Source: Schistosoma haematobium (Eukaryota > Platyhelminthes > Trematoda > Strigeidida > Schistosomatidae). Taken from it: a stretch of DNA of 64,000 nt. The stretch spans positions 19,071,501 to 19,135,500 of the forward strand of contig NC_067201.1 in assembly GCF_000699445.3 (NCBI RefSeq), written 5' to 3'. The notes beneath the pieces are model-generated. The model was not told where the DNA came from, did no database searches, and saw only the letters and a list, made by a program, of their open reading frames with translations. Made by a program: the position numbers and the translations under genes. Below, one piece after another: positions 39,809-53,708 of this stretch (position 1 is the first letter of the stretch; every line of letters starts with the position of its first letter).

Positions 39809-40272
39809 AATCCGAACCGCTCACAGTCTACCAACCCTACTATCAAACAACACCTCACTCCCATTCATCCATTTGCAAATTAATCATCTCTGTCAACACA
39901 ATCATCACTCGACAACAGCAAACACAACAGTAATAGCTCCTCACCACTACATTCAACACTAATACATGCATACACGCCTGCACACAACCACTGGGAAACC
40001 ATAATACACCACATACTAACACCAATCTCAACAATAATAAGTGCACTTCATACACTACTCACAACCACAACTTATCAGTAGACAAGAAATGTCAACTAGC
40101 CTCGTTCACACCAAACCCATCGTTGAACACACTCAATGAAACGTGCGATCGAGCATGCGAGCGAGCCAGTGAGTGAGTAAGTGACAGTTGACTTCATCTG
40201 TGTGTTGAGGATGGATAAGATTTGATTTGCACCCAACACATCCGACCACCATACTACTGTGCAATTGATATT

Positions 40273-40364
40273 AGCCCCATGTGTAGGGCTGCCAAAGAAA
40301 ACTTCGATTCTTGGTCGACGGTTCTTACCATGCAACAAATCACAAGAGTAAAACCGTGACGGTT
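40273..40364 (-). ncRNA. SL RNA: SL RNA gene, copy 73
   Basis: A-type unit; exon 40329..40364. Confidence 0.95.
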
Positions 40365-40828
40365 AATCCGAACCGCTCACAGTCTACCAACCCTACTATC
40401 AAACAACACCTCACTCCCATTCATCCATTTGCAAATTAATCATCTCTGTCAACACAATCATCACTCGACAACAGCAAACACAACAGTAATAGCTCCTCAC
40501 CACTACATTCAACACTAATACATGCATACACGCCTGCACACAACCACTGGGAAACCATAATACACCACATACTAACACCAATCTCAACAATAATAAGTGC
40601 ACTTCATACACTACTCACAACCACAACTTATCAGTAGACAAGAAATGTCAACTAGCCTCGTTCACACCAAACCCATCGTTGAACACACTCAATGAAACGT
40701 GCGATCGAGCATGCGAGCGAGCCAGTGAGTGAGTAAGTGACAGTTGACTTCATCTGTGTGTTGAGGATGGATAAGATTTGATTTGCACCCAACACATCCG
40801 ACCACCATACTACTGTGCAATTGATATT

Positions 40829-40920
40829 AGCCCCATGTGTAGGGCTGCCAAAGAAAACTTCGATTCTTGGTCGACGGTTCTTACCATGCAACAAATCACA
40901 AGAGTAAAACCGTGACGGTT
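40829..40920 (-). ncRNA. SL RNA: SL RNA gene, copy 74
   Basis: A-type unit; exon 40885..40920. Confidence 0.95.
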
Positions 40921-41384
40921 AATCCGAACCGCTCACAGTCTACCAACCCTACTATCAAACAACACCTCACTCCCATTCATCCATTTGCAAATTAATCATC
41001 TCTGTCAACACAATCATCACTCGACAACAGCAAACACAACAGTAATAGCTCCTCACCACTACATTCAACACTAATACATGCATACACGCCTGCACACAAC
41101 CACTGGGAAACCATAATACACCACATACTAACACCAATCTCAACAATAATAAGTGCACTTCATACACTACTCACAACCACAACTTATCAGTAGACAAGAA
41201 ATGTCAACTAGCCTCGTTCACACCAAACCCATCGTTGAACACACTCAATGAAACGTGCGATCGAGCATGCGAGCGAGCCAGTGAGTGAGTAAGTGACAGT
41301 TGACTTCATCTGTGTGTTGAGGATGGATAAGATTTGATTTGCACCCAACACATCCGACCACCATACTACTGTGCAATTGATATT

Positions 41385-41476
41385 AGCCCCATGTGTAGGG
41401 CTGCCAAAGAAAACTTCGATTCTTGGTCGACGGTTCTTACCATGCAACAAATCACAAGAGTAAAACCGTGACGGTT
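41385..41476 (-). ncRNA. SL RNA: SL RNA gene, copy 75
   Basis: A-type unit; exon 41441..41476. Confidence 0.95.
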
Positions 41477-41940
41477 AATCCGAACCGCTCACAGTCTACC
41501 AACCCTACTATCAAACAACACCTCACTCCCATTCATCCATTTGCAAATTAATCATCTCTGTCAACACAATCATCACTCGACAACAGCAAACACAACAGTA
41601 ATAGCTCCTCACCACTACATTCAACACTAATACATGCATACACGCCTGCACACAACCACTGGGAAACCATAATACACCACATACTAACACCAATCTCAAC
41701 AATAATAAGTGCACTTCATACACTACTCACAACCACAACTTATCAGTAGACAAGAAATGTCAACTAGCCTCGTTCACACCAAACCCATCGTTGAACACAC
41801 TCAATGAAACGTGCGATCGAGCATGCGAGCGAGCCAGTGAGTGAGTAAGTGACAGTTGACTTCATCTGTGTGTTGAGGATGGATAAGATTTGATTTGCAC
41901 CCAACACATCCGACCACCATACTACTGTGCAATTGATATT

Positions 41941-42032
41941 AGCCCCATGTGTAGGGCTGCCAAAGAAAACTTCGATTCTTGGTCGACGGTTCTTACCATG
42001 CAACAAATCACAAGAGTAAAACCGTGACGGTT
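41941..42032 (-). ncRNA. SL RNA: SL RNA gene, copy 76
   Basis: A-type unit; exon 41997..42032. Confidence 0.95.
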
Positions 42033-42496
42033 AATCCGAACCGCTCACAGTCTACCAACCCTACTATCAAACAACACCTCACTCCCATTCATCCATTTGC
42101 AAATTAATCATCTCTGTCAACACAATCATCACTCGACAACAGCAAACACAACAGTAATAGCTCCTCACCACTACATTCAACACTAATACATGCATACACG
42201 CCTGCACACAACCACTGGGAAACCATAATACACCACATACTAACACCAATCTCAACAATAATAAGTGCACTTCATACACTACTCACAACCACAACTTATC
42301 AGTAGACAAGAAATGTCAACTAGCCTCGTTCACACCAAACCCATCGTTGAACACACTCAATGAAACGTGCGATCGAGCATGCGAGCGAGCCAGTGAGTGA
42401 GTAAGTGACAGTTGACTTCATCTGTGTGTTGAGGATGGATAAGATTTGATTTGCACCCAACACATCCGACCACCATACTACTGTGCAATTGATATT

Positions 42497-42588
42497 AGCC
42501 CCATGTGTAGGGCTGCCAAAGAAAACTTCGATTCTTGGTCGACGGTTCTTACCATGCAACAAATCACAAGAGTAAAACCGTGACGGTT
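42497..42588 (-). ncRNA. SL RNA: SL RNA gene, copy 77
   Basis: A-type unit; exon 42553..42588. Confidence 0.95.
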
Positions 42589-43052
42589 AATCCGAACCGC
42601 TCACAGTCTACCAACCCTACTATCAAACAACACCTCACTCCCATTCATCCATTTGCAAATTAATCATCTCTGTCAACACAATCATCACTCGACAACAGCA
42701 AACACAACAGTAATAGCTCCTCACCACTACATTCAACACTAATACATGCATACACGCCTGCACACAACCACTGGGAAACCATAATACACCACATACTAAC
42801 ACCAATCTCAACAATAATAAGTGCACTTCATACACTACTCACAACCACAACTTATCAGTAGACAAGAAATGTCAACTAGCCTCGTTCACACCAAACCCAT
42901 CGTTGAACACACTCAATGAAACGTGCGATCGAGCATGCGAGCGAGCCAGTGAGTGAGTAAGTGACAGTTGACTTCATCTGTGTGTTGAGGATGGATAAGA
43001 TTTGATTTGCACCCAACACATCCGACCACCATACTACTGTGCAATTGATATT

Positions 43053-43144
43053 AGCCCCATGTGTAGGGCTGCCAAAGAAAACTTCGATTCTTGGTCGACG
43101 GTTCTTACCATGCAACAAATCACAAGAGTAAAACCGTGACGGTT
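43053..43144 (-). ncRNA. SL RNA: SL RNA gene, copy 78
   Basis: A-type unit; exon 43109..43144. Confidence 0.95.
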
Positions 43145-43608
43145 AATCCGAACCGCTCACAGTCTACCAACCCTACTATCAAACAACACCTCACTCCCAT
43201 TCATCCATTTGCAAATTAATCATCTCTGTCAACACAATCATCACTCGACAACAGCAAACACAACAGTAATAGCTCCTCACCACTACATTCAACACTAATA
43301 CATGCATACACGCCTGCACACAACCACTGGGAAACCATAATACACCACATACTAACACCAATCTCAACAATAATAAGTGCACTTCATACACTACTCACAA
43401 CCACAACTTATCAGTAGACAAGAAATGTCAACTAGCCTCGTTCACACCAAACCCATCGTTGAACACACTCAATGAAACGTGCGATCGAGCATGCGAGCGA
43501 GCCAGTGAGTGAGTAAGTGACAGTTGACTTCATCTGTGTGTTGAGGATGGATAAGATTTGATTTGCACCCAACACATCCGACCACCATACTACTGTGCAA
43601 TTGATATT

Positions 43609-43700
43609 AGCCCCATGTGTAGGGCTGCCAAAGAAAACTTCGATTCTTGGTCGACGGTTCTTACCATGCAACAAATCACAAGAGTAAAACCGTGACGGTT
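43609..43700 (-). ncRNA. SL RNA: SL RNA gene, copy 79
   Basis: A-type unit; exon 43665..43700. Confidence 0.95.
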
Positions 43701-44164
43701 AATCCGAACCGCTCACAGTCTACCAACCCTACTATCAAACAACACCTCACTCCCATTCATCCATTTGCAAATTAATCATCTCTGTCAACACAATCATCAC
43801 TCGACAACAGCAAACACAACAGTAATAGCTCCTCACCACTACATTCAACACTAATACATGCATACACGCCTGCACACAACCACTGGGAAACCATAATACA
43901 CCACATACTAACACCAATCTCAACAATAATAAGTGCACTTCATACACTACTCACAACCACAACTTATCAGTAGACAAGAAATGTCAACTAGCCTCGTTCA
44001 CACCAAACCCATCGTTGAACACACTCAATGAAACGTGCGATCGAGCATGCGAGCGAGCCAGTGAGTGAGTAAGTGACAGTTGACTTCATCTGTGTGTTGA
44101 GGATGGATAAGATTTGATTTGCACCCAACACATCCGACCACCATACTACTGTGCAATTGATATT

Positions 44165-44256
44165 AGCCCCATGTGTAGGGCTGCCAAAGAAAACTTCGAT
44201 TCTTGGTCGACGGTTCTTACCATGCAACAAATCACAAGAGTAAAACCGTGACGGTT
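44165..44256 (-). ncRNA. SL RNA: SL RNA gene, copy 80
   Basis: A-type unit; exon 44221..44256. Confidence 0.95.
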
Positions 44257-44720
44257 AATCCGAACCGCTCACAGTCTACCAACCCTACTATCAAACAACA
44301 CCTCACTCCCATTCATCCATTTGCAAATTAATCATCTCTGTCAACACAATCATCACTCGACAACAGCAAACACAACAGTAATAGCTCCTCACCACTACAT
44401 TCAACACTAATACATGCATACACGCCTGCACACAACCACTGGGAAACCATAATACACCACATACTAACACCAATCTCAACAATAATAAGTGCACTTCATA
44501 CACTACTCACAACCACAACTTATCAGTAGACAAGAAATGTCAACTAGCCTCGTTCACACCAAACCCATCGTTGAACACACTCAATGAAACGTGCGATCGA
44601 GCATGCGAGCGAGCCAGTGAGTGAGTAAGTGACAGTTGACTTCATCTGTGTGTTGAGGATGGATAAGATTTGATTTGCACCCAACACATCCGACCACCAT
44701 ACTACTGTGCAATTGATATT

Positions 44721-44812
44721 AGCCCCATGTGTAGGGCTGCCAAAGAAAACTTCGATTCTTGGTCGACGGTTCTTACCATGCAACAAATCACAAGAGTAAA
44801 ACCGTGACGGTT
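44721..44812 (-). ncRNA. SL RNA: SL RNA gene, copy 81
   Basis: A-type unit; exon 44777..44812. Confidence 0.95.
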
Positions 44813-45276
44813 AATCCGAACCGCTCACAGTCTACCAACCCTACTATCAAACAACACCTCACTCCCATTCATCCATTTGCAAATTAATCATCTCTGTCAA
44901 CACAATCATCACTCGACAACAGCAAACACAACAGTAATAGCTCCTCACCACTACATTCAACACTAATACATGCATACACGCCTGCACACAACCACTGGGA
45001 AACCATAATACACCACATACTAACACCAATCTCAACAATAATAAGTGCACTTCATACACTACTCACAACCACAACTTATCAGTAGACAAGAAATGTCAAC
45101 TAGCCTCGTTCACACCAAACCCATCGTTGAACACACTCAATGAAACGTGCGATCGAGCATGCGAGCGAGCCAGTGAGTGAGTAAGTGACAGTTGACTTCA
45201 TCTGTGTGTTGAGGATGGATAAGATTTGATTTGCACCCAACACATCCGACCACCATACTACTGTGCAATTGATATT

Positions 45277-45368
45277 AGCCCCATGTGTAGGGCTGCCAAA
45301 GAAAACTTCGATTCTTGGTCGACGGTTCTTACCATGCAACAAATCACAAGAGTAAAACCGTGACGGTT
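45277..45368 (-). ncRNA. SL RNA: SL RNA gene, copy 82
   Basis: A-type unit; exon 45333..45368. Confidence 0.95.
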
Positions 45369-45832
45369 AATCCGAACCGCTCACAGTCTACCAACCCTAC
45401 TATCAAACAACACCTCACTCCCATTCATCCATTTGCAAATTAATCATCTCTGTCAACACAATCATCACTCGACAACAGCAAACACAACAGTAATAGCTCC
45501 TCACCACTACATTCAACACTAATACATGCATACACGCCTGCACACAACCACTGGGAAACCATAATACACCACATACTAACACCAATCTCAACAATAATAA
45601 GTGCACTTCATACACTACTCACAACCACAACTTATCAGTAGACAAGAAATGTCAACTAGCCTCGTTCACACCAAACCCATCGTTGAACACACTCAATGAA
45701 ACGTGCGATCGAGCATGCGAGCGAGCCAGTGAGTGAGTAAGTGACAGTTGACTTCATCTGTGTGTTGAGGATGGATAAGATTTGATTTGCACCCAACACA
45801 TCCGACCACCATACTACTGTGCAATTGATATT

Positions 45833-45924
45833 AGCCCCATGTGTAGGGCTGCCAAAGAAAACTTCGATTCTTGGTCGACGGTTCTTACCATGCAACAAAT
45901 CACAAGAGTAAAACCGTGACGGTT
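45833..45924 (-). ncRNA. SL RNA: SL RNA gene, copy 83
   Basis: A-type unit; exon 45889..45924. Confidence 0.95.
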
Positions 45925-46388
45925 AATCCGAACCGCTCACAGTCTACCAACCCTACTATCAAACAACACCTCACTCCCATTCATCCATTTGCAAATTAAT
46001 CATCTCTGTCAACACAATCATCACTCGACAACAGCAAACACAACAGTAATAGCTCCTCACCACTACATTCAACACTAATACATGCATACACGCCTGCACA
46101 CAACCACTGGGAAACCATAATACACCACATACTAACACCAATCTCAACAATAATAAGTGCACTTCATACACTACTCACAACCACAACTTATCAGTAGACA
46201 AGAAATGTCAACTAGCCTCGTTCACACCAAACCCATCGTTGAACACACTCAATGAAACGTGCGATCGAGCATGCGAGCGAGCCAGTGAGTGAGTAAGTGA
46301 CAGTTGACTTCATCTGTGTGTTGAGGATGGATAAGATTTGATTTGCACCCAACACATCCGACCACCATACTACTGTGCAATTGATATT

Positions 46389-46480
46389 AGCCCCATGTGT
46401 AGGGCTGCCAAAGAAAACTTCGATTCTTGGTCGACGGTTCTTACCATGCAACAAATCACAAGAGTAAAACCGTGACGGTT
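46389..46480 (-). ncRNA. SL RNA: SL RNA gene, copy 84
   Basis: A-type unit; exon 46445..46480. Confidence 0.95.
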
Positions 46481-46944
46481 AATCCGAACCGCTCACAGTC
46501 TACCAACCCTACTATCAAACAACACCTCACTCCCATTCATCCATTTGCAAATTAATCATCTCTGTCAACACAATCATCACTCGACAACAGCAAACACAAC
46601 AGTAATAGCTCCTCACCACTACATTCAACACTAATACATGCATACACGCCTGCACACAACCACTGGGAAACCATAATACACCACATACTAACACCAATCT
46701 CAACAATAATAAGTGCACTTCATACACTACTCACAACCACAACTTATCAGTAGACAAGAAATGTCAACTAGCCTCGTTCACACCAAACCCATCGTTGAAC
46801 ACACTCAATGAAACGTGCGATCGAGCATGCGAGCGAGCCAGTGAGTGAGTAAGTGACAGTTGACTTCATCTGTGTGTTGAGGATGGATAAGATTTGATTT
46901 GCACCCAACACATCCGACCACCATACTACTGTGCAATTGATATT

Positions 46945-47036
46945 AGCCCCATGTGTAGGGCTGCCAAAGAAAACTTCGATTCTTGGTCGACGGTTCTTAC
47001 CATGCAACAAATCACAAGAGTAAAACCGTGACGGTT
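46945..47036 (-). ncRNA. SL RNA: SL RNA gene, copy 85
   Basis: A-type unit; exon 47001..47036. Confidence 0.95.
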
Positions 47037-47500
47037 AATCCGAACCGCTCACAGTCTACCAACCCTACTATCAAACAACACCTCACTCCCATTCATCCAT
47101 TTGCAAATTAATCATCTCTGTCAACACAATCATCACTCGACAACAGCAAACACAACAGTAATAGCTCCTCACCACTACATTCAACACTAATACATGCATA
47201 CACGCCTGCACACAACCACTGGGAAACCATAATACACCACATACTAACACCAATCTCAACAATAATAAGTGCACTTCATACACTACTCACAACCACAACT
47301 TATCAGTAGACAAGAAATGTCAACTAGCCTCGTTCACACCAAACCCATCGTTGAACACACTCAATGAAACGTGCGATCGAGCATGCGAGCGAGCCAGTGA
47401 GTGAGTAAGTGACAGTTGACTTCATCTGTGTGTTGAGGATGGATAAGATTTGATTTGCACCCAACACATCCGACCACCATACTACTGTGCAATTGATATT

Positions 47501-47592
47501 AGCCCCATGTGTAGGGCTGCCAAAGAAAACTTCGATTCTTGGTCGACGGTTCTTACCATGCAACAAATCACAAGAGTAAAACCGTGACGGTT
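47501..47592 (-). ncRNA. SL RNA: SL RNA gene, copy 86
   Basis: A-type unit; exon 47557..47592. Confidence 0.95.
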
Positions 47593-48056
47593 AATCCGAA
47601 CCGCTCACAGTCTACCAACCCTACTATCAAACAACACCTCACTCCCATTCATCCATTTGCAAATTAATCATCTCTGTCAACACAATCATCACTCGACAAC
47701 AGCAAACACAACAGTAATAGCTCCTCACCACTACATTCAACACTAATACATGCATACACGCCTGCACACAACCACTGGGAAACCATAATACACCACATAC
47801 TAACACCAATCTCAACAATAATAAGTGCACTTCATACACTACTCACAACCACAACTTATCAGTAGACAAGAAATGTCAACTAGCCTCGTTCACACCAAAC
47901 CCATCGTTGAACACACTCAATGAAACGTGCGATCGAGCATGCGAGCGAGCCAGTGAGTGAGTAAGTGACAGTTGACTTCATCTGTGTGTTGAGGATGGAT
48001 AAGATTTGATTTGCACCCAACACATCCGACCACCATACTACTGTGCAATTGATATT

Positions 48057-48148
48057 AGCCCCATGTGTAGGGCTGCCAAAGAAAACTTCGATTCTTGGTC
48101 GACGGTTCTTACCATGCAACAAATCACAAGAGTAAAACCGTGACGGTT
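48057..48148 (-). ncRNA. SL RNA: SL RNA gene, copy 87
   Basis: A-type unit; exon 48113..48148. Confidence 0.95.
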
Positions 48149-48612
48149 AATCCGAACCGCTCACAGTCTACCAACCCTACTATCAAACAACACCTCACTC
48201 CCATTCATCCATTTGCAAATTAATCATCTCTGTCAACACAATCATCACTCGACAACAGCAAACACAACAGTAATAGCTCCTCACCACTACATTCAACACT
48301 AATACATGCATACACGCCTGCACACAACCACTGGGAAACCATAATACACCACATACTAACACCAATCTCAACAATAATAAGTGCACTTCATACACTACTC
48401 ACAACCACAACTTATCAGTAGACAAGAAATGTCAACTAGCCTCGTTCACACCAAACCCATCGTTGAACACACTCAATGAAACGTGCGATCGAGCATGCGA
48501 GCGAGCCAGTGAGTGAGTAAGTGACAGTTGACTTCATCTGTGTGTTGAGGATGGATAAGATTTGATTTGCACCCAACACATCCGACCACCATACTACTGT
48601 GCAATTGATATT

Positions 48613-48704
48613 AGCCCCATGTGTAGGGCTGCCAAAGAAAACTTCGATTCTTGGTCGACGGTTCTTACCATGCAACAAATCACAAGAGTAAAACCGTGAC
48701 GGTT
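48613..48704 (-). ncRNA. SL RNA: SL RNA gene, copy 88
   Basis: A-type unit; exon 48669..48704. Confidence 0.95.
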
Positions 48705-49168
48705 AATCCGAACCGCTCACAGTCTACCAACCCTACTATCAAACAACACCTCACTCCCATTCATCCATTTGCAAATTAATCATCTCTGTCAACACAATCA
48801 TCACTCGACAACAGCAAACACAACAGTAATAGCTCCTCACCACTACATTCAACACTAATACATGCATACACGCCTGCACACAACCACTGGGAAACCATAA
48901 TACACCACATACTAACACCAATCTCAACAATAATAAGTGCACTTCATACACTACTCACAACCACAACTTATCAGTAGACAAGAAATGTCAACTAGCCTCG
49001 TTCACACCAAACCCATCGTTGAACACACTCAATGAAACGTGCGATCGAGCATGCGAGCGAGCCAGTGAGTGAGTAAGTGACAGTTGACTTCATCTGTGTG
49101 TTGAGGATGGATAAGATTTGATTTGCACCCAACACATCCGACCACCATACTACTGTGCAATTGATATT

Positions 49169-49260
49169 AGCCCCATGTGTAGGGCTGCCAAAGAAAACTT
49201 CGATTCTTGGTCGACGGTTCTTACCATGCAACAAATCACAAGAGTAAAACCGTGACGGTT
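49169..49260 (-). ncRNA. SL RNA: SL RNA gene, copy 89
   Basis: A-type unit; exon 49225..49260. Confidence 0.95.
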
Positions 49261-49724
49261 AATCCGAACCGCTCACAGTCTACCAACCCTACTATCAAAC
49301 AACACCTCACTCCCATTCATCCATTTGCAAATTAATCATCTCTGTCAACACAATCATCACTCGACAACAGCAAACACAACAGTAATAGCTCCTCACCACT
49401 ACATTCAACACTAATACATGCATACACGCCTGCACACAACCACTGGGAAACCATAATACACCACATACTAACACCAATCTCAACAATAATAAGTGCACTT
49501 CATACACTACTCACAACCACAACTTATCAGTAGACAAGAAATGTCAACTAGCCTCGTTCACACCAAACCCATCGTTGAACACACTCAATGAAACGTGCGA
49601 TCGAGCATGCGAGCGAGCCAGTGAGTGAGTAAGTGACAGTTGACTTCATCTGTGTGTTGAGGATGGATAAGATTTGATTTGCACCCAACACATCCGACCA
49701 CCATACTACTGTGCAATTGATATT

Positions 49725-49816
49725 AGCCCCATGTGTAGGGCTGCCAAAGAAAACTTCGATTCTTGGTCGACGGTTCTTACCATGCAACAAATCACAAGAG
49801 TAAAACCGTGACGGTT
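49725..49816 (-). ncRNA. SL RNA: SL RNA gene, copy 90
   Basis: A-type unit; exon 49781..49816. Confidence 0.95.
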
Positions 49817-50280
49817 AATCCGAACCGCTCACAGTCTACCAACCCTACTATCAAACAACACCTCACTCCCATTCATCCATTTGCAAATTAATCATCTCTG
49901 TCAACACAATCATCACTCGACAACAGCAAACACAACAGTAATAGCTCCTCACCACTACATTCAACACTAATACATGCATACACGCCTGCACACAACCACT
50001 GGGAAACCATAATACACCACATACTAACACCAATCTCAACAATAATAAGTGCACTTCATACACTACTCACAACCACAACTTATCAGTAGACAAGAAATGT
50101 CAACTAGCCTCGTTCACACCAAACCCATCGTTGAACACACTCAATGAAACGTGCGATCGAGCATGCGAGCGAGCCAGTGAGTGAGTAAGTGACAGTTGAC
50201 TTCATCTGTGTGTTGAGGATGGATAAGATTTGATTTGCACCCAACACATCCGACCACCATACTACTGTGCAATTGATATT

Positions 50281-50372
50281 AGCCCCATGTGTAGGGCTGC
50301 CAAAGAAAACTTCGATTCTTGGTCGACGGTTCTTACCATGCAACAAATCACAAGAGTAAAACCGTGACGGTT
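50281..50372 (-). ncRNA. SL RNA: SL RNA gene, copy 91
   Basis: A-type unit; exon 50337..50372. Confidence 0.95.
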
Positions 50373-50836
50373 AATCCGAACCGCTCACAGTCTACCAACC
50401 CTACTATCAAACAACACCTCACTCCCATTCATCCATTTGCAAATTAATCATCTCTGTCAACACAATCATCACTCGACAACAGCAAACACAACAGTAATAG
50501 CTCCTCACCACTACATTCAACACTAATACATGCATACACGCCTGCACACAACCACTGGGAAACCATAATACACCACATACTAACACCAATCTCAACAATA
50601 ATAAGTGCACTTCATACACTACTCACAACCACAACTTATCAGTAGACAAGAAATGTCAACTAGCCTCGTTCACACCAAACCCATCGTTGAACACACTCAA
50701 TGAAACGTGCGATCGAGCATGCGAGCGAGCCAGTGAGTGAGTAAGTGACAGTTGACTTCATCTGTGTGTTGAGGATGGATAAGATTTGATTTGCACCCAA
50801 CACATCCGACCACCATACTACTGTGCAATTGATATT

Positions 50837-50928
50837 AGCCCCATGTGTAGGGCTGCCAAAGAAAACTTCGATTCTTGGTCGACGGTTCTTACCATGCAAC
50901 AAATCACAAGAGTAAAACCGTGACGGTT
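50837..50928 (-). ncRNA. SL RNA: SL RNA gene, copy 92
   Basis: A-type unit; exon 50893..50928. Confidence 0.95.
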
Positions 50929-51392
50929 AATCCGAACCGCTCACAGTCTACCAACCCTACTATCAAACAACACCTCACTCCCATTCATCCATTTGCAAAT
51001 TAATCATCTCTGTCAACACAATCATCACTCGACAACAGCAAACACAACAGTAATAGCTCCTCACCACTACATTCAACACTAATACATGCATACACGCCTG
51101 CACACAACCACTGGGAAACCATAATACACCACATACTAACACCAATCTCAACAATAATAAGTGCACTTCATACACTACTCACAACCACAACTTATCAGTA
51201 GACAAGAAATGTCAACTAGCCTCGTTCACACCAAACCCATCGTTGAACACACTCAATGAAACGTGCGATCGAGCATGCGAGCGAGCCAGTGAGTGAGTAA
51301 GTGACAGTTGACTTCATCTGTGTGTTGAGGATGGATAAGATTTGATTTGCACCCAACACATCCGACCACCATACTACTGTGCAATTGATATT

Positions 51393-51484
51393 AGCCCCAT
51401 GTGTAGGGCTGCCAAAGAAAACTTCGATTCTTGGTCGACGGTTCTTACCATGCAACAAATCACAAGAGTAAAACCGTGACGGTT
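51393..51484 (-). ncRNA. SL RNA: SL RNA gene, copy 93
   Basis: A-type unit; exon 51449..51484. Confidence 0.95.
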
Positions 51485-51948
51485 AATCCGAACCGCTCAC
51501 AGTCTACCAACCCTACTATCAAACAACACCTCACTCCCATTCATCCATTTGCAAATTAATCATCTCTGTCAACACAATCATCACTCGACAACAGCAAACA
51601 CAACAGTAATAGCTCCTCACCACTACATTCAACACTAATACATGCATACACGCCTGCACACAACCACTGGGAAACCATAATACACCACATACTAACACCA
51701 ATCTCAACAATAATAAGTGCACTTCATACACTACTCACAACCACAACTTATCAGTAGACAAGAAATGTCAACTAGCCTCGTTCACACCAAACCCATCGTT
51801 GAACACACTCAATGAAACGTGCGATCGAGCATGCGAGCGAGCCAGTGAGTGAGTAAGTGACAGTTGACTTCATCTGTGTGTTGAGGATGGATAAGATTTG
51901 ATTTGCACCCAACACATCCGACCACCATACTACTGTGCAATTGATATT

Positions 51949-52040
51949 AGCCCCATGTGTAGGGCTGCCAAAGAAAACTTCGATTCTTGGTCGACGGTTC
52001 TTACCATGCAACAAATCACAAGAGTAAAACCGTGACGGTT
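51949..52040 (-). ncRNA. SL RNA: SL RNA gene, copy 94
   Basis: A-type unit; exon 52005..52040. Confidence 0.95.
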
Positions 52041-52504
52041 AATCCGAACCGCTCACAGTCTACCAACCCTACTATCAAACAACACCTCACTCCCATTCAT
52101 CCATTTGCAAATTAATCATCTCTGTCAACACAATCATCACTCGACAACAGCAAACACAACAGTAATAGCTCCTCACCACTACATTCAACACTAATACATG
52201 CATACACGCCTGCACACAACCACTGGGAAACCATAATACACCACATACTAACACCAATCTCAACAATAATAAGTGCACTTCATACACTACTCACAACCAC
52301 AACTTATCAGTAGACAAGAAATGTCAACTAGCCTCGTTCACACCAAACCCATCGTTGAACACACTCAATGAAACGTGCGATCGAGCATGCGAGCGAGCCA
52401 GTGAGTGAGTAAGTGACAGTTGACTTCATCTGTGTGTTGAGGATGGATAAGATTTGATTTGCACCCAACACATCCGACCACCATACTACTGTGCAATTGA
52501 TATT

Positions 52505-52596
52505 AGCCCCATGTGTAGGGCTGCCAAAGAAAACTTCGATTCTTGGTCGACGGTTCTTACCATGCAACAAATCACAAGAGTAAAACCGTGACGGTT
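52505..52596 (-). ncRNA. SL RNA: SL RNA gene, copy 95
   Basis: A-type unit; exon 52561..52596. Confidence 0.95.
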
Positions 52597-53060
52597 AATC
52601 CGAACCGCTCACAGTCTACCAACCCTACTATCAAACAACACCTCACTCCCATTCATCCATTTGCAAATTAATCATCTCTGTCAACACAATCATCACTCGA
52701 CAACAGCAAACACAACAGTAATAGCTCCTCACCACTACATTCAACACTAATACATGCATACACGCCTGCACACAACCACTGGGAAACCATAATACACCAC
52801 ATACTAACACCAATCTCAACAATAATAAGTGCACTTCATACACTACTCACAACCACAACTTATCAGTAGACAAGAAATGTCAACTAGCCTCGTTCACACC
52901 AAACCCATCGTTGAACACACTCAATGAAACGTGCGATCGAGCATGCGAGCGAGCCAGTGAGTGAGTAAGTGACAGTTGACTTCATCTGTGTGTTGAGGAT
53001 GGATAAGATTTGATTTGCACCCAACACATCCGACCACCATACTACTGTGCAATTGATATT

Positions 53061-53152
53061 AGCCCCATGTGTAGGGCTGCCAAAGAAAACTTCGATTCTT
53101 GGTCGACGGTTCTTACCATGCAACAAATCACAAGAGTAAAACCGTGACGGTT
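53061..53152 (-). ncRNA. SL RNA: SL RNA gene, copy 96
   Basis: A-type unit; exon 53117..53152. Confidence 0.95.
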
Positions 53153-53616
53153 AATCCGAACCGCTCACAGTCTACCAACCCTACTATCAAACAACACCTC
53201 ACTCCCATTCATCCATTTGCAAATTAATCATCTCTGTCAACACAATCATCACTCGACAACAGCAAACACAACAGTAATAGCTCCTCACCACTACATTCAA
53301 CACTAATACATGCATACACGCCTGCACACAACCACTGGGAAACCATAATACACCACATACTAACACCAATCTCAACAATAATAAGTGCACTTCATACACT
53401 ACTCACAACCACAACTTATCAGTAGACAAGAAATGTCAACTAGCCTCGTTCACACCAAACCCATCGTTGAACACACTCAATGAAACGTGCGATCGAGCAT
53501 GCGAGCGAGCCAGTGAGTGAGTAAGTGACAGTTGACTTCATCTGTGTGTTGAGGATGGATAAGATTTGATTTGCACCCAACACATCCGACCACCATACTA
53601 CTGTGCAATTGATATT

Positions 53617-53708
53617 AGCCCCATGTGTAGGGCTGCCAAAGAAAACTTCGATTCTTGGTCGACGGTTCTTACCATGCAACAAATCACAAGAGTAAAACCG
53701 TGACGGTT
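53617..53708 (-). ncRNA. SL RNA: SL RNA gene, copy 97 (last A-type)
   Basis: Exon 53673..53708. Both flanks carry A-type bases as far as 53836; the spacer further right turns B-type at 54043. Confidence 0.95.
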